From contig JANQLU010000136.1 in the NCBI GenBank assembly GCA_028280445.1, positions 1 through 64,000 of the forward strand: a stretch of DNA of 64,000 nucleotides. Direction: 5' to 3'. Every line of letters begins with the position of its first letter. The stretch's first letter is position 1. The DNA is from Pirellulaceae bacterium. GTDB taxonomy: Bacteria; Planctomycetota; Planctomycetia; Pirellulales; Pirellulaceae. This document shows positions 16,625 to 26,382 of the stretch, piece after piece. The position numbers and the translations under genes are program-made. The notes under the pieces were generated by a model. It did no database searches and was not told the DNA's origin. It worked only from the letters and a program-made list of their open reading frames with translations.

Positions 16625-18787
16625 ATGAAACAGACACTGTACCGATCCGTGGCATTTGTGGTCACTGGCTTTACCATCATGATTTCAAATACCACAGCCC
16701 AACCTTTGAAATATCCCGCGGCCGAAAAAGGCGACACCGTGGATACCTATTTTGGAGTCAAAGTTTCCGACCCGTTTCGCTGGCTGGAAACTGACGTTCG
16801 AAATTCCAACAAAGTTCGCAATTGGGTCACTGCTCAAAACAAGTTGACTTTTGGATATCTTGAATCGCTGCCTTATCGAAAACAAATCGAACAACGCCTG
16901 ACAACACTTTGGAACTACGAAAAATACAGCACGCCGTTTCGAGTCGCGGACAAATACTATTTTTTCAAAAACGATGGTTTGCAAAACCAAAACGTTCTCT
17001 ATCGCATGGACAAACTCGACGGCAAAGCGACGATGGCCTTGGACCCCAATACCTGGTCCAAAGACGGAACGGTCGCGCTCGGCGGTCTCTCGTTCAGCGA
17101 CGATGGAAAATATATGGCTTACGGGATTCAGGATGGCGGATCGGATTGGCGCAAATGGCGAATCATGGATACCGGCACCGGTAAACTGCTGGACGAGGAA
17201 TTGGAGTGGCTCAAGTTTGGCGGCATCTCATGGGCCCGAGACGGCAAAGGGTTTTTCTACAGCCGATTTCCAGCGCCAGATAAAGACAAGAAATTTCAAA
17301 GCACCAATTTGAACAACAAAATTTACTATCACAAATTGGGCACGCCACAATCGGCAGACAAACTGGTGCACGAGGATCCTAAAAATCCCACCTGGGGGTT
17401 TGCACCTCAAGTCACCGAAGACGGCGACTACCTCGTGATCACTGTCTGGCAAGGGACCGACAATCGATTCCAGGTTTATTACAAATCACTGACCGATCCC
17501 GACTCAAAAATTGTCAAATTGATCGAAAATTTTGAACACGAATACAGCTTTGTTGAAAACTACGGCAGCAAGTTTTACTTCAAAACCAACATCGACGCGC
17601 CCAACGGAAAAATCATATTGATCGATGTGGAAAATGCCGACCGCGAAAACTGGAAAACCATCATTCCCGAGGCAAAAGAAGCTTTGTCGAGCGCGAATTT
17701 TGTCAACCACACATTGATCTGTCAGTATCTGAAAGATGCCAAAACACAAATCAAAATGTTTAATCGCGGCGGAAAATTCATTCGTGAAGTTGAATTTCCA
17801 GGCATCGGTACGGCGGGTGGATTTGGCGGAAAAAAAATACATAACGAGACCTTTTATACGTTTTCCAGTTTTGCAACGCCGCCTAGCAGCTACCGCTATG
17901 ACATGAAAACCGGTGAAAGCAAACTGATCCGCCAGGCAAAAGTTGATTTCGATCCAAACGACTACGTCGTCAAACAAGTTTTCTATACCAGTAAAGATGG
18001 CACCAAGGTGCCGATGTTTATTGCGCACAAAAAAGGAATCGAACTCAATGGCAAAAACCCAACGTTGCTGTACGGCTACGGTGGATTCAATATCTCGTTA
18101 ACACCGTCATTCCGGATCACACGCCTCCAATGGATGGAAATGGGCGGCGTGTTTGCCATGCCCAATTTGCGGGGTGGCGGCGAATACGGCCAGAAATGGC
18201 ACAAAGCGGGGACGAAAACCAAAAAACAAAACGTGTTTGATGATTTTATTGCCGCGGCTGAATGGTTGATCGAAAACAAATACACGTCCAAAAACAATTT
18301 GGGAATCCAAGGGGGCAGCAACGGTGGGTTGCTCGTCGGCGCGTGCATGACACAACGACCCGACCTCTACGGAGCTTGCCTGCCGGCAGTCGGCGTCATG
18401 GACATGTTACGATTCCAAAAATTCACAGCCGGTCGCTATTGGGTTGATGACTATGGTAGCAGCGAAGCCAGTTTGCCCGAATTCGAGGCGCTGTTGAAAT
18501 ACTCGCCGTATCACAATCTGAAAGACGGCACCGAATACCCACCCACCCTGGTGACGACGGCCGATACCGACGATCGTGTGGTTCCAGGGCACAGTTTCAA
18601 ATTCGCGGCAAGACTTCAGGAAGCTCACCAAGGTGACAATCCCGTTTTGATTCGCATCGAAACACGCGCGGGTCATGGCTCGGGTAAACCGACTTCGAAA
18701 ATCATCGAAGAGGTCGCCGACCAATGGGCGTTTTTGGCGAAACATCTGAATATGAAACCTAATATTCCCAAAAGTGAAAAAAAGTAA
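16625..18787 (+). CDS. Prolyl oligopeptidase (peptidase family S9A), exported
   Basis: The 720-residue product hydrolyses short proline-containing peptides on the carboxyl side of proline. A signal-like segment (MKQTLYRSVAFVVTGFTIMI) precedes the short N-terminal catalytic piece with the family sequence DPFRWLETD. A seven-bladed propeller (about 90-450) follows, then the alpha/beta-hydrolase domain. The catalytic triad is visible: Ser565 in IQGGSNGGLLVGAC, Asp649 in TADTDDRVVPGHSFKF and His684 in ETRAGHGSGKPTSK. RGGGEYGQKWHKAG is also typical. ATG 16625 gives a normal start; the open frame extends to 16490 but the added residues have no family match. A terminator follows 20 nt after the stop. 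Confidence 0.96.
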   Translation: MKQTLYRSVAFVVTGFTIMISNTTAQPLKYPAAEKGDTVDTYFGVKVSDPFRWLETDVRNSNKVRNWVTAQNKLTFGYLESLPYRKQIEQRLTTLWNYEKYSTPFRVADKYYFFKNDGLQNQNVLYRMDKLDGKATMALDPNTWSKDGTVALGGLSFSDDGKYMAYGIQDGGSDWRKWRIMDTGTGKLLDEELEWLKFGGISWARDGKGFFYSRFPAPDKDKKFQSTNLNNKIYYHKLGTPQSADKLVHEDPKNPTWGFAPQVTEDGDYLVITVWQGTDNRFQVYYKSLTDPDSKIVKLIENFEHEYSFVENYGSKFYFKTNIDAPNGKIILIDVENADRENWKTIIPEAKEALSSANFVNHTLICQYLKDAKTQIKMFNRGGKFIREVEFPGIGTAGGFGGKKIHNETFYTFSSFATPPSSYRYDMKTGESKLIRQAKVDFDPNDYVVKQVFYTSKDGTKVPMFIAHKKGIELNGKNPTLLYGYGGFNISLTPSFRITRLQWMEMGGVFAMPNLRGGGEYGQKWHKAGTKTKKQNVFDDFIAAAEWLIENKYTSKNNLGIQGGSNGGLLVGACMTQRPDLYGACLPAVGVMDMLRFQKFTAGRYWVDDYGSSEASLPEFEALLKYSPYHNLKDGTEYPPTLVTTADTDDRVVPGHSFKFAARLQEAHQGDNPVLIRIETRAGHGSGKPTSKIIEEVADQWAFLAKHLNMKPNIPKSEKK

Positions 18788-18806
18788 AACAATTTGCGAT
18801 CGAAAA

Positions 18807-18834
18807 TAAACCGGCTGAATCCAGCCGGTTTTTT
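18807..18834 (+). terminator. Rho-independent terminator after the prolyl oligopeptidase gene
   Basis: ACCGGCTG, loop AATC and CAGCCGGT form a perfect hairpin followed by TTTTT. It ends 20 nt before the start codon of the next gene, so that gene needs its own promoter overlapping or just after the hairpin. Confidence 0.9.
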
Positions 18835-18853
18835 CATTGAATGGGTAACGCGA

Positions 18854-19948
18854 ATGCAAAAATCTATGCAACAAAAAATTTTGACAATCGGAATGCTGTT
18901 GTTGTTTCCCGGTTGGCTTTCGTCACAAATCAAATGGCAAGCACTCGACTCGGGTGTTAAAGCCGGTTTTCGCGGCATGTCGGTTGTCGATGAAAATACC
19001 GTTTGGCTGAGCGGAACCGATGGAACGGTAATGCGCACGATCGATGGTGGCAAAACGTTTAACAACGTTTCCATTGTACAAATTGACAAATACGATTTTC
19101 GCGATGTTCATGCGTTTGATCGCGACACAGCCGTCGTGCTCAATGCCGGTTCCCCGGGAGCCATCTATCGCACGGAAAACGGAGGAACGACCTGGACTCG
19201 CGTTTACAACGATACTCGGGCTGAAATATTTTTCGATGCGATGGACTTCTGGGATGACAAACATGGCATCGCTTTTGGCGACGCCATTGCCGGGCGTTTG
19301 GTGATCATTCGCACTACCGACGGTGGAAAATCCTGGAGCGAAATTCCGCGCAGCCAACAACCGCAAATCCAAACCGGCGAAGGAGGATTTGCAGCCAGCG
19401 GAACCTGTCTGATTGCCACCGGCACTCAAACCGTTTGGATCGCAACCGGGAGCCACCGACCGAACCAGTCAAGCGATTTTTCCAGGCTGTTGGTTTCGCG
19501 AGACCGCGGGAAAACCTGGTCGAGTGTCAAAGTGCCGATTCCTCGCAATCCGAGCAGCGGCATTTTTTCCGTTTGTTTCAGCGACAAAAAAAATGGCGTT
19601 GCAGTTGGAGGCGATTATCGCAAACCCGACAACGTTCAAAACAACATTGCCATCACCAGCGACGGCGGCAAAACCTGGTCGGTTCCAAAATTCAAAAACG
19701 AACGGCAACGACCCAGCGGTTTTCGCTCGGTCGTCGTCGCTACCATGCAAAACGGCAAGTCCATTTTTGTCGCCGCGGGAACCAATGGCATCGATGTTTC
19801 ATCAGACAACGGTCAGACCTGGCAGCGCCAAGCCGATCTCGCAACCAATGTTCTGTTCGCCAGCCCCCGGAAAAAAACTCTGTTTGGCGCAGGGCCGAAC
19901 GGAGTTGTATTCAAAGGGACCCAAACCGACTCAGGTGAGAATAAATGA
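18854..19948 (+). CDS. YCF48/BNR-repeat beta-propeller protein, exported
   Basis: The 364-residue product begins with a hydrophobic signal sequence (MQKSMQQKILTIGMLLLFPG, cleaved near LSS). It then shows repeated propeller blades with the Asp-box-like pattern T-x-D-G-G-K-T-W: TVMRTIDGGKTFNNV, AIYRTENGGTTWTRV, VIIRTTDGGKSWSE, LVSRDRGKTWSSV, AITSDGGKTWSVP and DVSSDNGQTWQRQ. The YCF48/Hcf136 family includes photosystem II assembly factors, but in heterotrophic bacteria such propellers serve varied unknown binding roles. ATG 18854 is chosen because the longer frame to 18794 would run through the upstream terminator. Confidence 0.88.
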   Translation: MQKSMQQKILTIGMLLLFPGWLSSQIKWQALDSGVKAGFRGMSVVDENTVWLSGTDGTVMRTIDGGKTFNNVSIVQIDKYDFRDVHAFDRDTAVVLNAGSPGAIYRTENGGTTWTRVYNDTRAEIFFDAMDFWDDKHGIAFGDAIAGRLVIIRTTDGGKSWSEIPRSQQPQIQTGEGGFAASGTCLIATGTQTVWIATGSHRPNQSSDFSRLLVSRDRGKTWSSVKVPIPRNPSSGIFSVCFSDKKNGVAVGGDYRKPDNVQNNIAITSDGGKTWSVPKFKNERQRPSGFRSVVVATMQNGKSIFVAAGTNGIDVSSDNGQTWQRQADLATNVLFASPRKKTLFGAGPNGVVFKGTQTDSGENK

Positions 19949-19971
19949 TCTTCGGTTGGAGCAAGTATCAA

Positions 19972-20286
19972 CTAGCAATCAGGCGCTGGAAAGTTGTCAA
20001 CAACTTCAGGTAACGGGCCGTTGTCGTCACGCAACACAAGCCTCGAGCGAAATTGTCCACTGTCAAAATTGGACGACGCACCACAGTCAAATTCAACTTT
20101 GCCACTTCCTGAAACTGGCTCGGACGACGCTTGAATTTCCGAGAAAGCAGTCCAAATGCCAAATATCGATTGAAACTGCTCGATGATTGTTATTCCAAAA
20201 ACCTCGTCACCCACAGCGCTTGAATATGAAACGTCGAAAAACATCATCGATTCGACCTCTCTACAACATTTTGTTCCTATTATCAT
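19972..20286 (-). CDS. Hypothetical small protein downstream of a kinase
   Basis: The 104-residue product (MIIGTKCCREVESMMFFDVS to NGPLPEVVDNFPAPDC) has no recognised family. Support comes mainly from context. Its ATG at 20286 lies 16 nt after the stop of the minus-strand kinase gene and is preceded by GGAGAAAGGA, one of the best ribosome binding sites in the window, with 6 nt spacing. The product is acidic and Ser-rich with a few Cys, and has no signal peptide or membrane segment. It converges on the propeller gene with a 23-nt gap. Apart from this gene, 19949-20302 holds nothing I can name. Confidence 0.5.
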   Translation of the reverse strand: MIIGTKCCREVESMMFFDVSYSSAVGDEVFGITIIEQFQSIFGIWTAFSEIQASSEPVSGSGKVEFDCGASSNFDSGQFRSRLVLRDDNGPLPEVVDNFPAPDC

Positions 20287-20302
20287 TAAATTTCCTTTCT
20301 CC

Positions 20303-22066
20303 CTATTGTTTAATAAATGAAACGTTTTTGCCGTCGACCATTAAGTTGGAAATTTTTACTCGTTGTCCCTTTTTGACATACACTCCAAAACCTCCATTTG
20401 TGGAGATATGGTTGCCTTTCATCGTTCCAGGATCGCTGTCATCGTTGTATGGCCCTTTTGGAAGCTCACCGTTTTTTCCAATGCGAACAGGTGCCAGTTT
20501 TCCAAATACGTAATACAACAGGCGTCCATTTCCAACTCGAATATCGAATTTCGTTGGTTCGCCGCTTTGCCATGGAGCCAACAACTTTGACCCCAATCCT
20601 TCAGCCGAGATTATGTTGTCCTTCATGACATTGACATGTTGCCGCAAAACGACGAATCGCTGACCTTTCTCTTCGATTGTCAATATAAAAAATAAAAACG
20701 AAGCTCCTTCTTGATCTTTCCCACCGAAACCAGGTTTGTATCCAAGGACCAATCCTGAACCACTGTGTGACTCAACTTGTTCCATGTCCAATGACAATTT
20801 GCGTGACTTTTGTTTCAAACTTCCCAATTCGACATAACAATCACCGCCAACGGCCTCAATTTCCACCAGATTTTTATTAACTGTAAGCTTTGATCCTTTC
20901 GGAAAAATAAGCGATCGAACGCTCCCCATTTTTGTTTGCCCGGCGGGTTTTACGTTGGCTTGCGGACCTTTGGGTTGCCCAAAAAAGGAATAAATTCCAA
21001 ACCCGCCTGCCAACAGGCCGACTACCGCAAAACAAATCATGATGATTAGCAGGTTGGTGTTCGACTCGGATTCTTTCGACGCAATCGCGTCGACAAAATC
21101 TTTTGCACTTTGAAATCGGTCTGCTGGGTCTTTTTCCAGGCATTGGAGACATGCGGTCGAATACTGAGTTGGAATCGCCGAATCGAGTTCGCTCGGATCT
21201 TCGTTTTTGATTTGTTCAAAAATACTATCGCTATTAAACGGTCGTTCCTTACACAACATCTCGTAAAAAATGACGCCCAAACTCCAAATATCGCTGCGAT
21301 GGTCGATCGGAATTTTTCCTTCGGACAATTGTTCGGGTGACATGTACGGCAGCGTCCCAGCCAGTTCGCTAACGTGTTCCCCCAAGCCCGAGGTGTTGAT
21401 AGCTAAACCAAAATCCGTGACCAACGCGTTCCCTTGTTGATCGATCAACACATTCGATGGTTTCAAATCGCGATGCGTGACACCTTCGGATTTGGCAAAC
21501 TCGATAGCCAATGCAATTTGTGAAACGATCTGCGCGGCCTGCTGAGCATTGACTTCATTTTCCTGCAGATATTTTTTTAGCGTCGGGCCTTCGATCCATT
21601 TCATCACAATGTAAGGCAAACCGTCGGGATCCCGCCCCGCTTCTTTGACGGGAACAATATGGGGATGTTCCAATTTGGCCATCATCCGCGCTTCTTGAAT
21701 CAGCGTTTCGGTTTGCGCTTCGGCGATTCGATCACGCCGTGGAATTTTGATTGCGACGTATTGGTCGAGCACTCCGTCGTAGGCTTGATAAACGGTCCCA
21801 AACCCGCCGGACGCAACGTGTTTTATGACCCGATATCTACCAACACGCTGTGGACGTTCGACATAGCGTGAGTCAATCACTTCATCGAAGGTACTTACAC
21901 GCTGTGTTTCTTGATTGGCCTCAAACGACTGATCGTCGTAGGCCAATTTGCTTCCACAGACGGGGCACGATGTGGTTTGCTCCCTCGACAGATCCAACGT
22001 CTGCTCGACATCGCATTTTTTGCAATAAAACCTCGGATATTTCGGTATTTCTGCTGAATCCGACAA
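20303..22066 (-). CDS. Receptor-type Ser/Thr protein kinase with N-terminal zinc ribbon
   Basis: The 587-residue membrane protein begins with a zinc ribbon (FYCKKCDVEQ with CPVCGSKL). It continues with a complete Hanks-type kinase domain (about 78-335): Gly-loop VASGGFGTVYQAYD, VAIKI Lys, catalytic loop GVTHRDLKPSNVLI, VTDFGLAI, PYMSPEQLSEG and HRSDIWSLGVIFYEML. All catalytic residues are present, so an active enzyme is expected. A single membrane helix (NLLIIMICFAVVGLLAGGFG) follows, then an outer domain of about 200 residues rich in beta strands (SGSGLVLGYKPGFGGKDQEG, RVGNGRLLYYVFGKLAPVRI), resembling a lectin/jelly-roll fold. Sensing of an envelope ligand is an inference. A small gene follows in the same direction. 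Confidence 0.94.
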   Translation of the reverse strand: MSDSAEIPKYPRFYCKKCDVEQTLDLSREQTTSCPVCGSKLAYDDQSFEANQETQRVSTFDEVIDSRYVERPQRVGRYRVIKHVASGGFGTVYQAYDGVLDQYVAIKIPRRDRIAEAQTETLIQEARMMAKLEHPHIVPVKEAGRDPDGLPYIVMKWIEGPTLKKYLQENEVNAQQAAQIVSQIALAIEFAKSEGVTHRDLKPSNVLIDQQGNALVTDFGLAINTSGLGEHVSELAGTLPYMSPEQLSEGKIPIDHRSDIWSLGVIFYEMLCKERPFNSDSIFEQIKNEDPSELDSAIPTQYSTACLQCLEKDPADRFQSAKDFVDAIASKESESNTNLLIIMICFAVVGLLAGGFGIYSFFGQPKGPQANVKPAGQTKMGSVRSLIFPKGSKLTVNKNLVEIEAVGGDCYVELGSLKQKSRKLSLDMEQVESHSGSGLVLGYKPGFGGKDQEGASFLFFILTIEEKGQRFVVLRQHVNVMKDNIISAEGLGSKLLAPWQSGEPTKFDIRVGNGRLLYYVFGKLAPVRIGKNGELPKGPYNDDSDPGTMKGNHISTNGGFGVYVKKGQRVKISNLMVDGKNVSFIKQ

Positions 22067-22248
22067 ATCAACTCACCCAAAACAGTCCCCAAACTGAGTC
22101 GGCATTATTACAGAAACTGGGGGGGATGACTGGGGAAAGAAATGATGTTTGACACAAAAAATGGCAAAAAAACGATTAGCAACGTGCGACGCAAAAATGC
22201 ATCGTTTTGTTGCCAAGGAAAACTGTCAGAAATAACCAGTCTCCGCAG

Positions 22249-23757
22249 TCAACACAGCTCCCGACAGATTCCTGTCCTAACATGCTGATTCAGCGCGGCA
22301 ATCGCCTCGGCAAAATCTCGATCCGCTTTCAGAACTGGAAAATATTGGCGCACCAGCCGCCAAACGGATTGTAAACGTTCACTCGTTTTCAACGGATCTC
22401 GCAACTCGATCCCTTGAGCGGCGGCTAACAATTCAATGGCAACAATCGCCGCCGTGTTAAAATTCATTTCGAACAGACGTCTGGCCGCAAAAGTTGCCAT
22501 GCTAACGTGATCTTCCTGGTTCGCCGACGTCGGCATACTGTCGACACTCCCAGGGTGAGCCAGTGATTTGTTTTCACTGGCCAACGCTGACGCCGTCACT
22601 TGCGGGATCATGAATCCTGAATTCAGTCCACCGTCCTCAATCAGAAACGGCGGCAACCCGCTCAAATGCTGGTCAATTAACAAAGCGATGCGGCGCTCGG
22701 CCAGCGCACCAATTTCCGCAATCGCTAACGCCAGATTATCGGCCACAATCGCGACCGGTTCGGCATGGAAATTTCCGCCGGACAAAATATCTTGCCCGTC
22801 CGCAAAAACCAATGGGTTATCGGAAACAGCATTCGCTTCACATTCCAAAACAGTCGAAACATAGTTGATTTGGTCGAGACAAGCTCCCATGACCTGCGGT
22901 TGGCAACGGAGCGAATAGGGATCCTGAACTCGTTCACAATCTAAATGGGAAGCCCGGATTTCACTGCCGGCAAGCAAATCCCGATAGCGTCGAGCACACT
23001 CGATTTGTCCCGCGTGCCCGCGGAGTTCATGGATGCGAGCATCAAATGGCGCATCGCTTCCCATCGCCGCATCGACACTCATGGCGCCGGCAACAATCGC
23101 CGCATCAAAGATATTTTTGGTTTCAAACAACGCGCACAGCGCCAACGCCGTCGAGATTTGTGTGCCGTTGAGCAACGCCAACCCTTCCTTAGGGTGCAAT
23201 TCCAGCGGTTCCAAGCCGAGCTCCGACAAAATTTTCATCGCCTCAACGGGTTCGCCATCGTCGGCCAGAAAATATCCGCTGCCCAACAATGTTTGACTCA
23301 AATGGGCCAATGGTGCCAAATCACCGCTGGCACCCACGGAACCTTTGGCGGGAATCATCGGCATCGCATCCGAATTCAACAGCGCGACCAGATGATCAAT
23401 CAATTTCCGGCTGACTCCGGAATGCCCTTGCGCCAGACAATTGATTTTTAGCAACATCGCCACGCGGACAACGTTTCTGGGCAATGGTTCGCCAACTCCG
23501 GCGCTATGCGAAGCAACCAGGTTCAGCTGCAACTGTTTCAACTGTTCCGGTGGAATCCGCGTATTGGCCAACAGTCCAAAACCGGTATTGATGCCGTAAA
23601 CCGTCCGTCCTTCGTTGAGCACGTTTTGCACAGTCTCGAACGAATCGTCGATGGCTCGTTCGCAATCGGCAGCCAACTGAATTTGAATCGGGGTCTGGGC
23701 CGCGTTACTCAATGTCGCCAGATCCAGACGCCCCGGTTGCAACATATAATCCACCAT
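22249..23757 (-). CDS. hutH: Histidine ammonia-lyase
   Basis: HutH performs the first step of histidine degradation: L-histidine to urocanate plus ammonia, in the cytoplasm. The 502-residue product has the family start MLQPGRLDLATL (preceded here by four residues), the Tyr in TVYGINTGFG and the MIO-forming triad Ala143-Ser144-Gly145 in GSVGASGDLAPLAHL. It also has QDPYSLRCQPQVMGA and SANQEDHVSMATFAARR. Length is normal. The start lies only 4 nt after the hutU stop, so the two are surely cotranscribed and probably translationally coupled. The order hutU-hutH is opposed to hutG-hutI-hutF across a short divergent promoter region. Confidence 0.98.
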   Translation of the reverse strand: MVDYMLQPGRLDLATLSNAAQTPIQIQLAADCERAIDDSFETVQNVLNEGRTVYGINTGFGLLANTRIPPEQLKQLQLNLVASHSAGVGEPLPRNVVRVAMLLKINCLAQGHSGVSRKLIDHLVALLNSDAMPMIPAKGSVGASGDLAPLAHLSQTLLGSGYFLADDGEPVEAMKILSELGLEPLELHPKEGLALLNGTQISTALALCALFETKNIFDAAIVAGAMSVDAAMGSDAPFDARIHELRGHAGQIECARRYRDLLAGSEIRASHLDCERVQDPYSLRCQPQVMGACLDQINYVSTVLECEANAVSDNPLVFADGQDILSGGNFHAEPVAIVADNLALAIAEIGALAERRIALLIDQHLSGLPPFLIEDGGLNSGFMIPQVTASALASENKSLAHPGSVDSMPTSANQEDHVSMATFAARRLFEMNFNTAAIVAIELLAAAQGIELRDPLKTSERLQSVWRLVRQYFPVLKADRDFAEAIAALNQHVRTGICRELC

Positions 23758-23761
23758 CGTC

Positions 23762-25441
23762 TCAATCCATCATTGGCAATTGAATTTTTTGCTCAGCGGC
23801 GCATTCCTTGGCGATTTCGTATCCAGCATCGGCATGCCGCATTACTCCAGTTGCGGGATCGTTCCACAAAACCCTGGCAATTCGAGCATCCGCTTCCGGT
23901 GTTCCATCACAACAGATCACGACGCCGGAATGTTGAGAGAATCCCATACCGACACCGCCACCGTGATGAAAACTAACCCAAGTGGCTCCGCCAGCCGTGT
24001 TGAGCAAAGCATTGAGCAGCGGCCAATCTGAAACAGCATCCGAACCGTCCAGCATGGCCTCGGTTTCTCGATTGGGGCTGGCGACCGATCCGCTGTCGAG
24101 GTGATCGCGACCAATCACGACCGGTGCCGACAATTCGCCGTTGCGAACCATTTCATTGAAAGCCAAACCCAACCGATGGCGATCACCCAATCCGACCCAA
24201 CAAATTCGTGCCGGCAATCCTTGAAACTGGATTTTCTGCCGAGCCATATCTAACCAATGATGCAGGTGAGGATCATCGGGAATCAACTCTTTGACTTTGG
24301 CATCCGTTTTGTAAATGTCTTCAGGATCGCCGCTGAGTGCCGCCCAGCGAAACGGACCGATCCCTTTGCAAAACAGTTGCCGAATATACGCGGGTACGAA
24401 ACCTGGAAAATCAAATGCGTTTTCAACACCGACCTCCAAAGCAACTTGTCGAATGTTGTTGCCATAGTCGAATGTCGGAATGCCTTGGGCATGAAATTCC
24501 AACATCGCGCGGACGTGAACTGCCATCGATTGCTTTGCCGCCTCGATCACCGCTTGAGGATCGGATTTGCGTTTTTCGGCGGCTTGTTCCAATGTCCAAC
24601 CGGCGGGGAGGTAGCCGTTCAAGGGATCGTGTGCGCTGGTTTGATCGGTGACGGCGTCGGGTCGAACTCCTCGCTCAAGTAACTCTGGCAAAATCTCGGC
24701 AGCATTTCCCAACAGCCCAACACTAATCGGATTCCGGCTGGCACATGAATCGACCATCCACTCTAACGCTTGATCCAGACTGTCGGTTTGTCGATCGACA
24801 TAACCGGTTTCCAATCGTTTTTCGATTCGCGTCGGATCACATTCAATCGCCAACATCGACGCGCCCGCCATGGTACAGGCCAGCGGCTGCGCGCCGCCCA
24901 TCCCGCCCAGACCGGCAGTTAAAAACCACTTGCCAGACAAATCACCGTTGAAATGCGTTTTGCCGACCGAAACAAATGTCTCATAAGTTCCTTGGACGAT
25001 TCCTTGGCTACCAATGTAAATCCACGACCCCGCCGTCATTTGCCCGTACATCATCAGGCCTTTCTGGTCGAGTTCGTGAAAATGTTCCCAGTTCGCCCAA
25101 TGTGGAACAAGATTACTATTGGCAATCAGCACTCGAGGAGCGTCTCGATGAGTTTGAAAAACGCCGACCGGTTTTCCCGACTGAACCAACAGCGTTTGAT
25201 CGGCTTCGAGATCTTTTAAACACTCGACGATTTTATCGTAACAAGCCCAATTCCGTGCCGCGCGGCCAATCCCGCCATACACCACCAAATCGTCAGGCCG
25301 CTCGGCAACCTCCTCGTCCAAATTGTTCATCAACATTCTCAACGGGGCCTCGGTCAACCAACTTTTGCAATTGAGTTCGCTCCCACGCGGCGCCTGAATT
25401 TTGCGGCGGTTTTGATTTTCCTGGGCAGCAGTAGCCGACAT
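23762..25441 (-). CDS. hutU: Urocanate hydratase
   Basis: HutU converts urocanate to 4-imidazolone-5-propionate with tightly bound NAD+, the second step of histidine use. The 559-residue product shows [20 protein letters not shown] and [20 protein letters not shown] at the N-terminus. The glycine-rich NAD site [20 protein letters not shown] and the conserved [20 protein letters not shown], with the active-site Cys, near the end are also present. ATG 25441 is preceded by GGAGAAAG and is preferred over the open frame to 25456. It is the first gene of the minus-strand hut pair. Confidence 0.98.
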   Translation of the reverse strand: MSATAAQENQNRRKIQAPRGSELNCKSWLTEAPLRMLMNNLDEEVAERPDDLVVYGGIGRAARNWACYDKIVECLKDLEADQTLLVQSGKPVGVFQTHRDAPRVLIANSNLVPHWANWEHFHELDQKGLMMYGQMTAGSWIYIGSQGIVQGTYETFVSVGKTHFNGDLSGKWFLTAGLGGMGGAQPLACTMAGASMLAIECDPTRIEKRLETGYVDRQTDSLDQALEWMVDSCASRNPISVGLLGNAAEILPELLERGVRPDAVTDQTSAHDPLNGYLPAGWTLEQAAEKRKSDPQAVIEAAKQSMAVHVRAMLEFHAQGIPTFDYGNNIRQVALEVGVENAFDFPGFVPAYIRQLFCKGIGPFRWAALSGDPEDIYKTDAKVKELIPDDPHLHHWLDMARQKIQFQGLPARICWVGLGDRHRLGLAFNEMVRNGELSAPVVIGRDHLDSGSVASPNRETEAMLDGSDAVSDWPLLNALLNTAGGATWVSFHHGGGVGMGFSQHSGVVICCDGTPEADARIARVLWNDPATGVMRHADAGYEIAKECAAEQKIQLPMMD

Positions 25442-25584
25442 TTCTTTCTCCAACACGACGAAACCGTGACATCAATTGACCGAAAGTTCCGGTAAAGTTA
25501 CGCTCAGCGAATCATGCTACCACAATGCCAGAGTTCTCTTCGATACCCTGGTGGTTTGAAATCACGAAATTGGCCCAGATCCCG

Positions 25585-26382
25585 ATGCCCGACAAATTAG
25601 ATGTCTTTGAATTTGAGACTGGCACGATCCCGTTGCTCGTCAGTTTTCCACATATTGGGACCTTGGTTCCAGAAGATATCAAAAACCAGTTCACTCCCGC
25701 AGGTCTGCAGTTAGCTGACACGGATTGGTTTGTCGACCAGCTTTATGATTTTCCGGCCATGAATCGAGTCTTCAAAATCAAATCGCGTTTCAATCGTTAC
25801 GTGATTGATTTGAACCGTTCGACCGATGGACAGAACTTGTATCCGGGAAAACCAACGCCCCAACTGTGTCCAATCGAGACCTTTGCTGGAGAGCCGATTT
25901 ATTCCGAAGATCCGCCTACCGATACAGAGATCGACCAACGAATTGAACTTTATTGGAAACCCTATCATCACCAAATCCGCGCAACCCTGGATCATTTGCT
26001 GGAGCATTTTGGTTTTGCCATGCTGCTGGACGTTCATTCGATCGCCAGTCGCGTTCCGAGACTTTTTGACGGCCAACTGCCGGATTTCAACTTTGGCACC
26101 AACAACGAAAAATCCTGCGGGCCGGGTTTGAATCGTCGCGTTGAAGCGTTTTGCCAACAACTAACTCAATACTCGTCAGCGTTCAACGGTCGTTTTGTCG
26201 GCGGTCACATCACGCGCCACTATGGCAGCCCGGGAAACAAAATTCATTGTGTGCAAATTGAATTGTCACAAGCAACGTATTGCGACGAATCGGAAAAGGA
26301 TTGGAATGAGGAAAAAGCAAATCAGGTTCGTCCCGTCATCGAGAGCTTTGTTGCATGTCTGATCGGATGGATCAAAAAATGA
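25585..26382 (+). CDS. hutG: N-formylglutamate deformylase/amidohydrolase
   Basis: The enzyme hydrolyses N-formyl-L-glutamate to glutamate and formate, the last step of the five-step histidine route. The 265-residue product shows LVSFPHIGTLVPEDIKNQFT at the start, then DTDWFVDQLYDFPAMN, RYVIDLNRSTDGQNLYPG, LLDVHSIASRVPRLFDGQLP and GGHITRHYGSPGNKIHCVQIELSQATY, all typical of the FGase family metal site (His/Asp/Glu). ATG 25585 (MPDKLDVFEF) fits family length; an in-frame ATG at 25525 would add 20 residues. No Shine-Dalgarno is seen for either. It overlaps hutI by 4 nt (ATGA), so the two are translationally coupled. Confidence 0.95.
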   Translation: MPDKLDVFEFETGTIPLLVSFPHIGTLVPEDIKNQFTPAGLQLADTDWFVDQLYDFPAMNRVFKIKSRFNRYVIDLNRSTDGQNLYPGKPTPQLCPIETFAGEPIYSEDPPTDTEIDQRIELYWKPYHHQIRATLDHLLEHFGFAMLLDVHSIASRVPRLFDGQLPDFNFGTNNEKSCGPGLNRRVEAFCQQLTQYSSAFNGRFVGGHITRHYGSPGNKIHCVQIELSQATYCDESEKDWNEEKANQVRPVIESFVACLIGWIKK

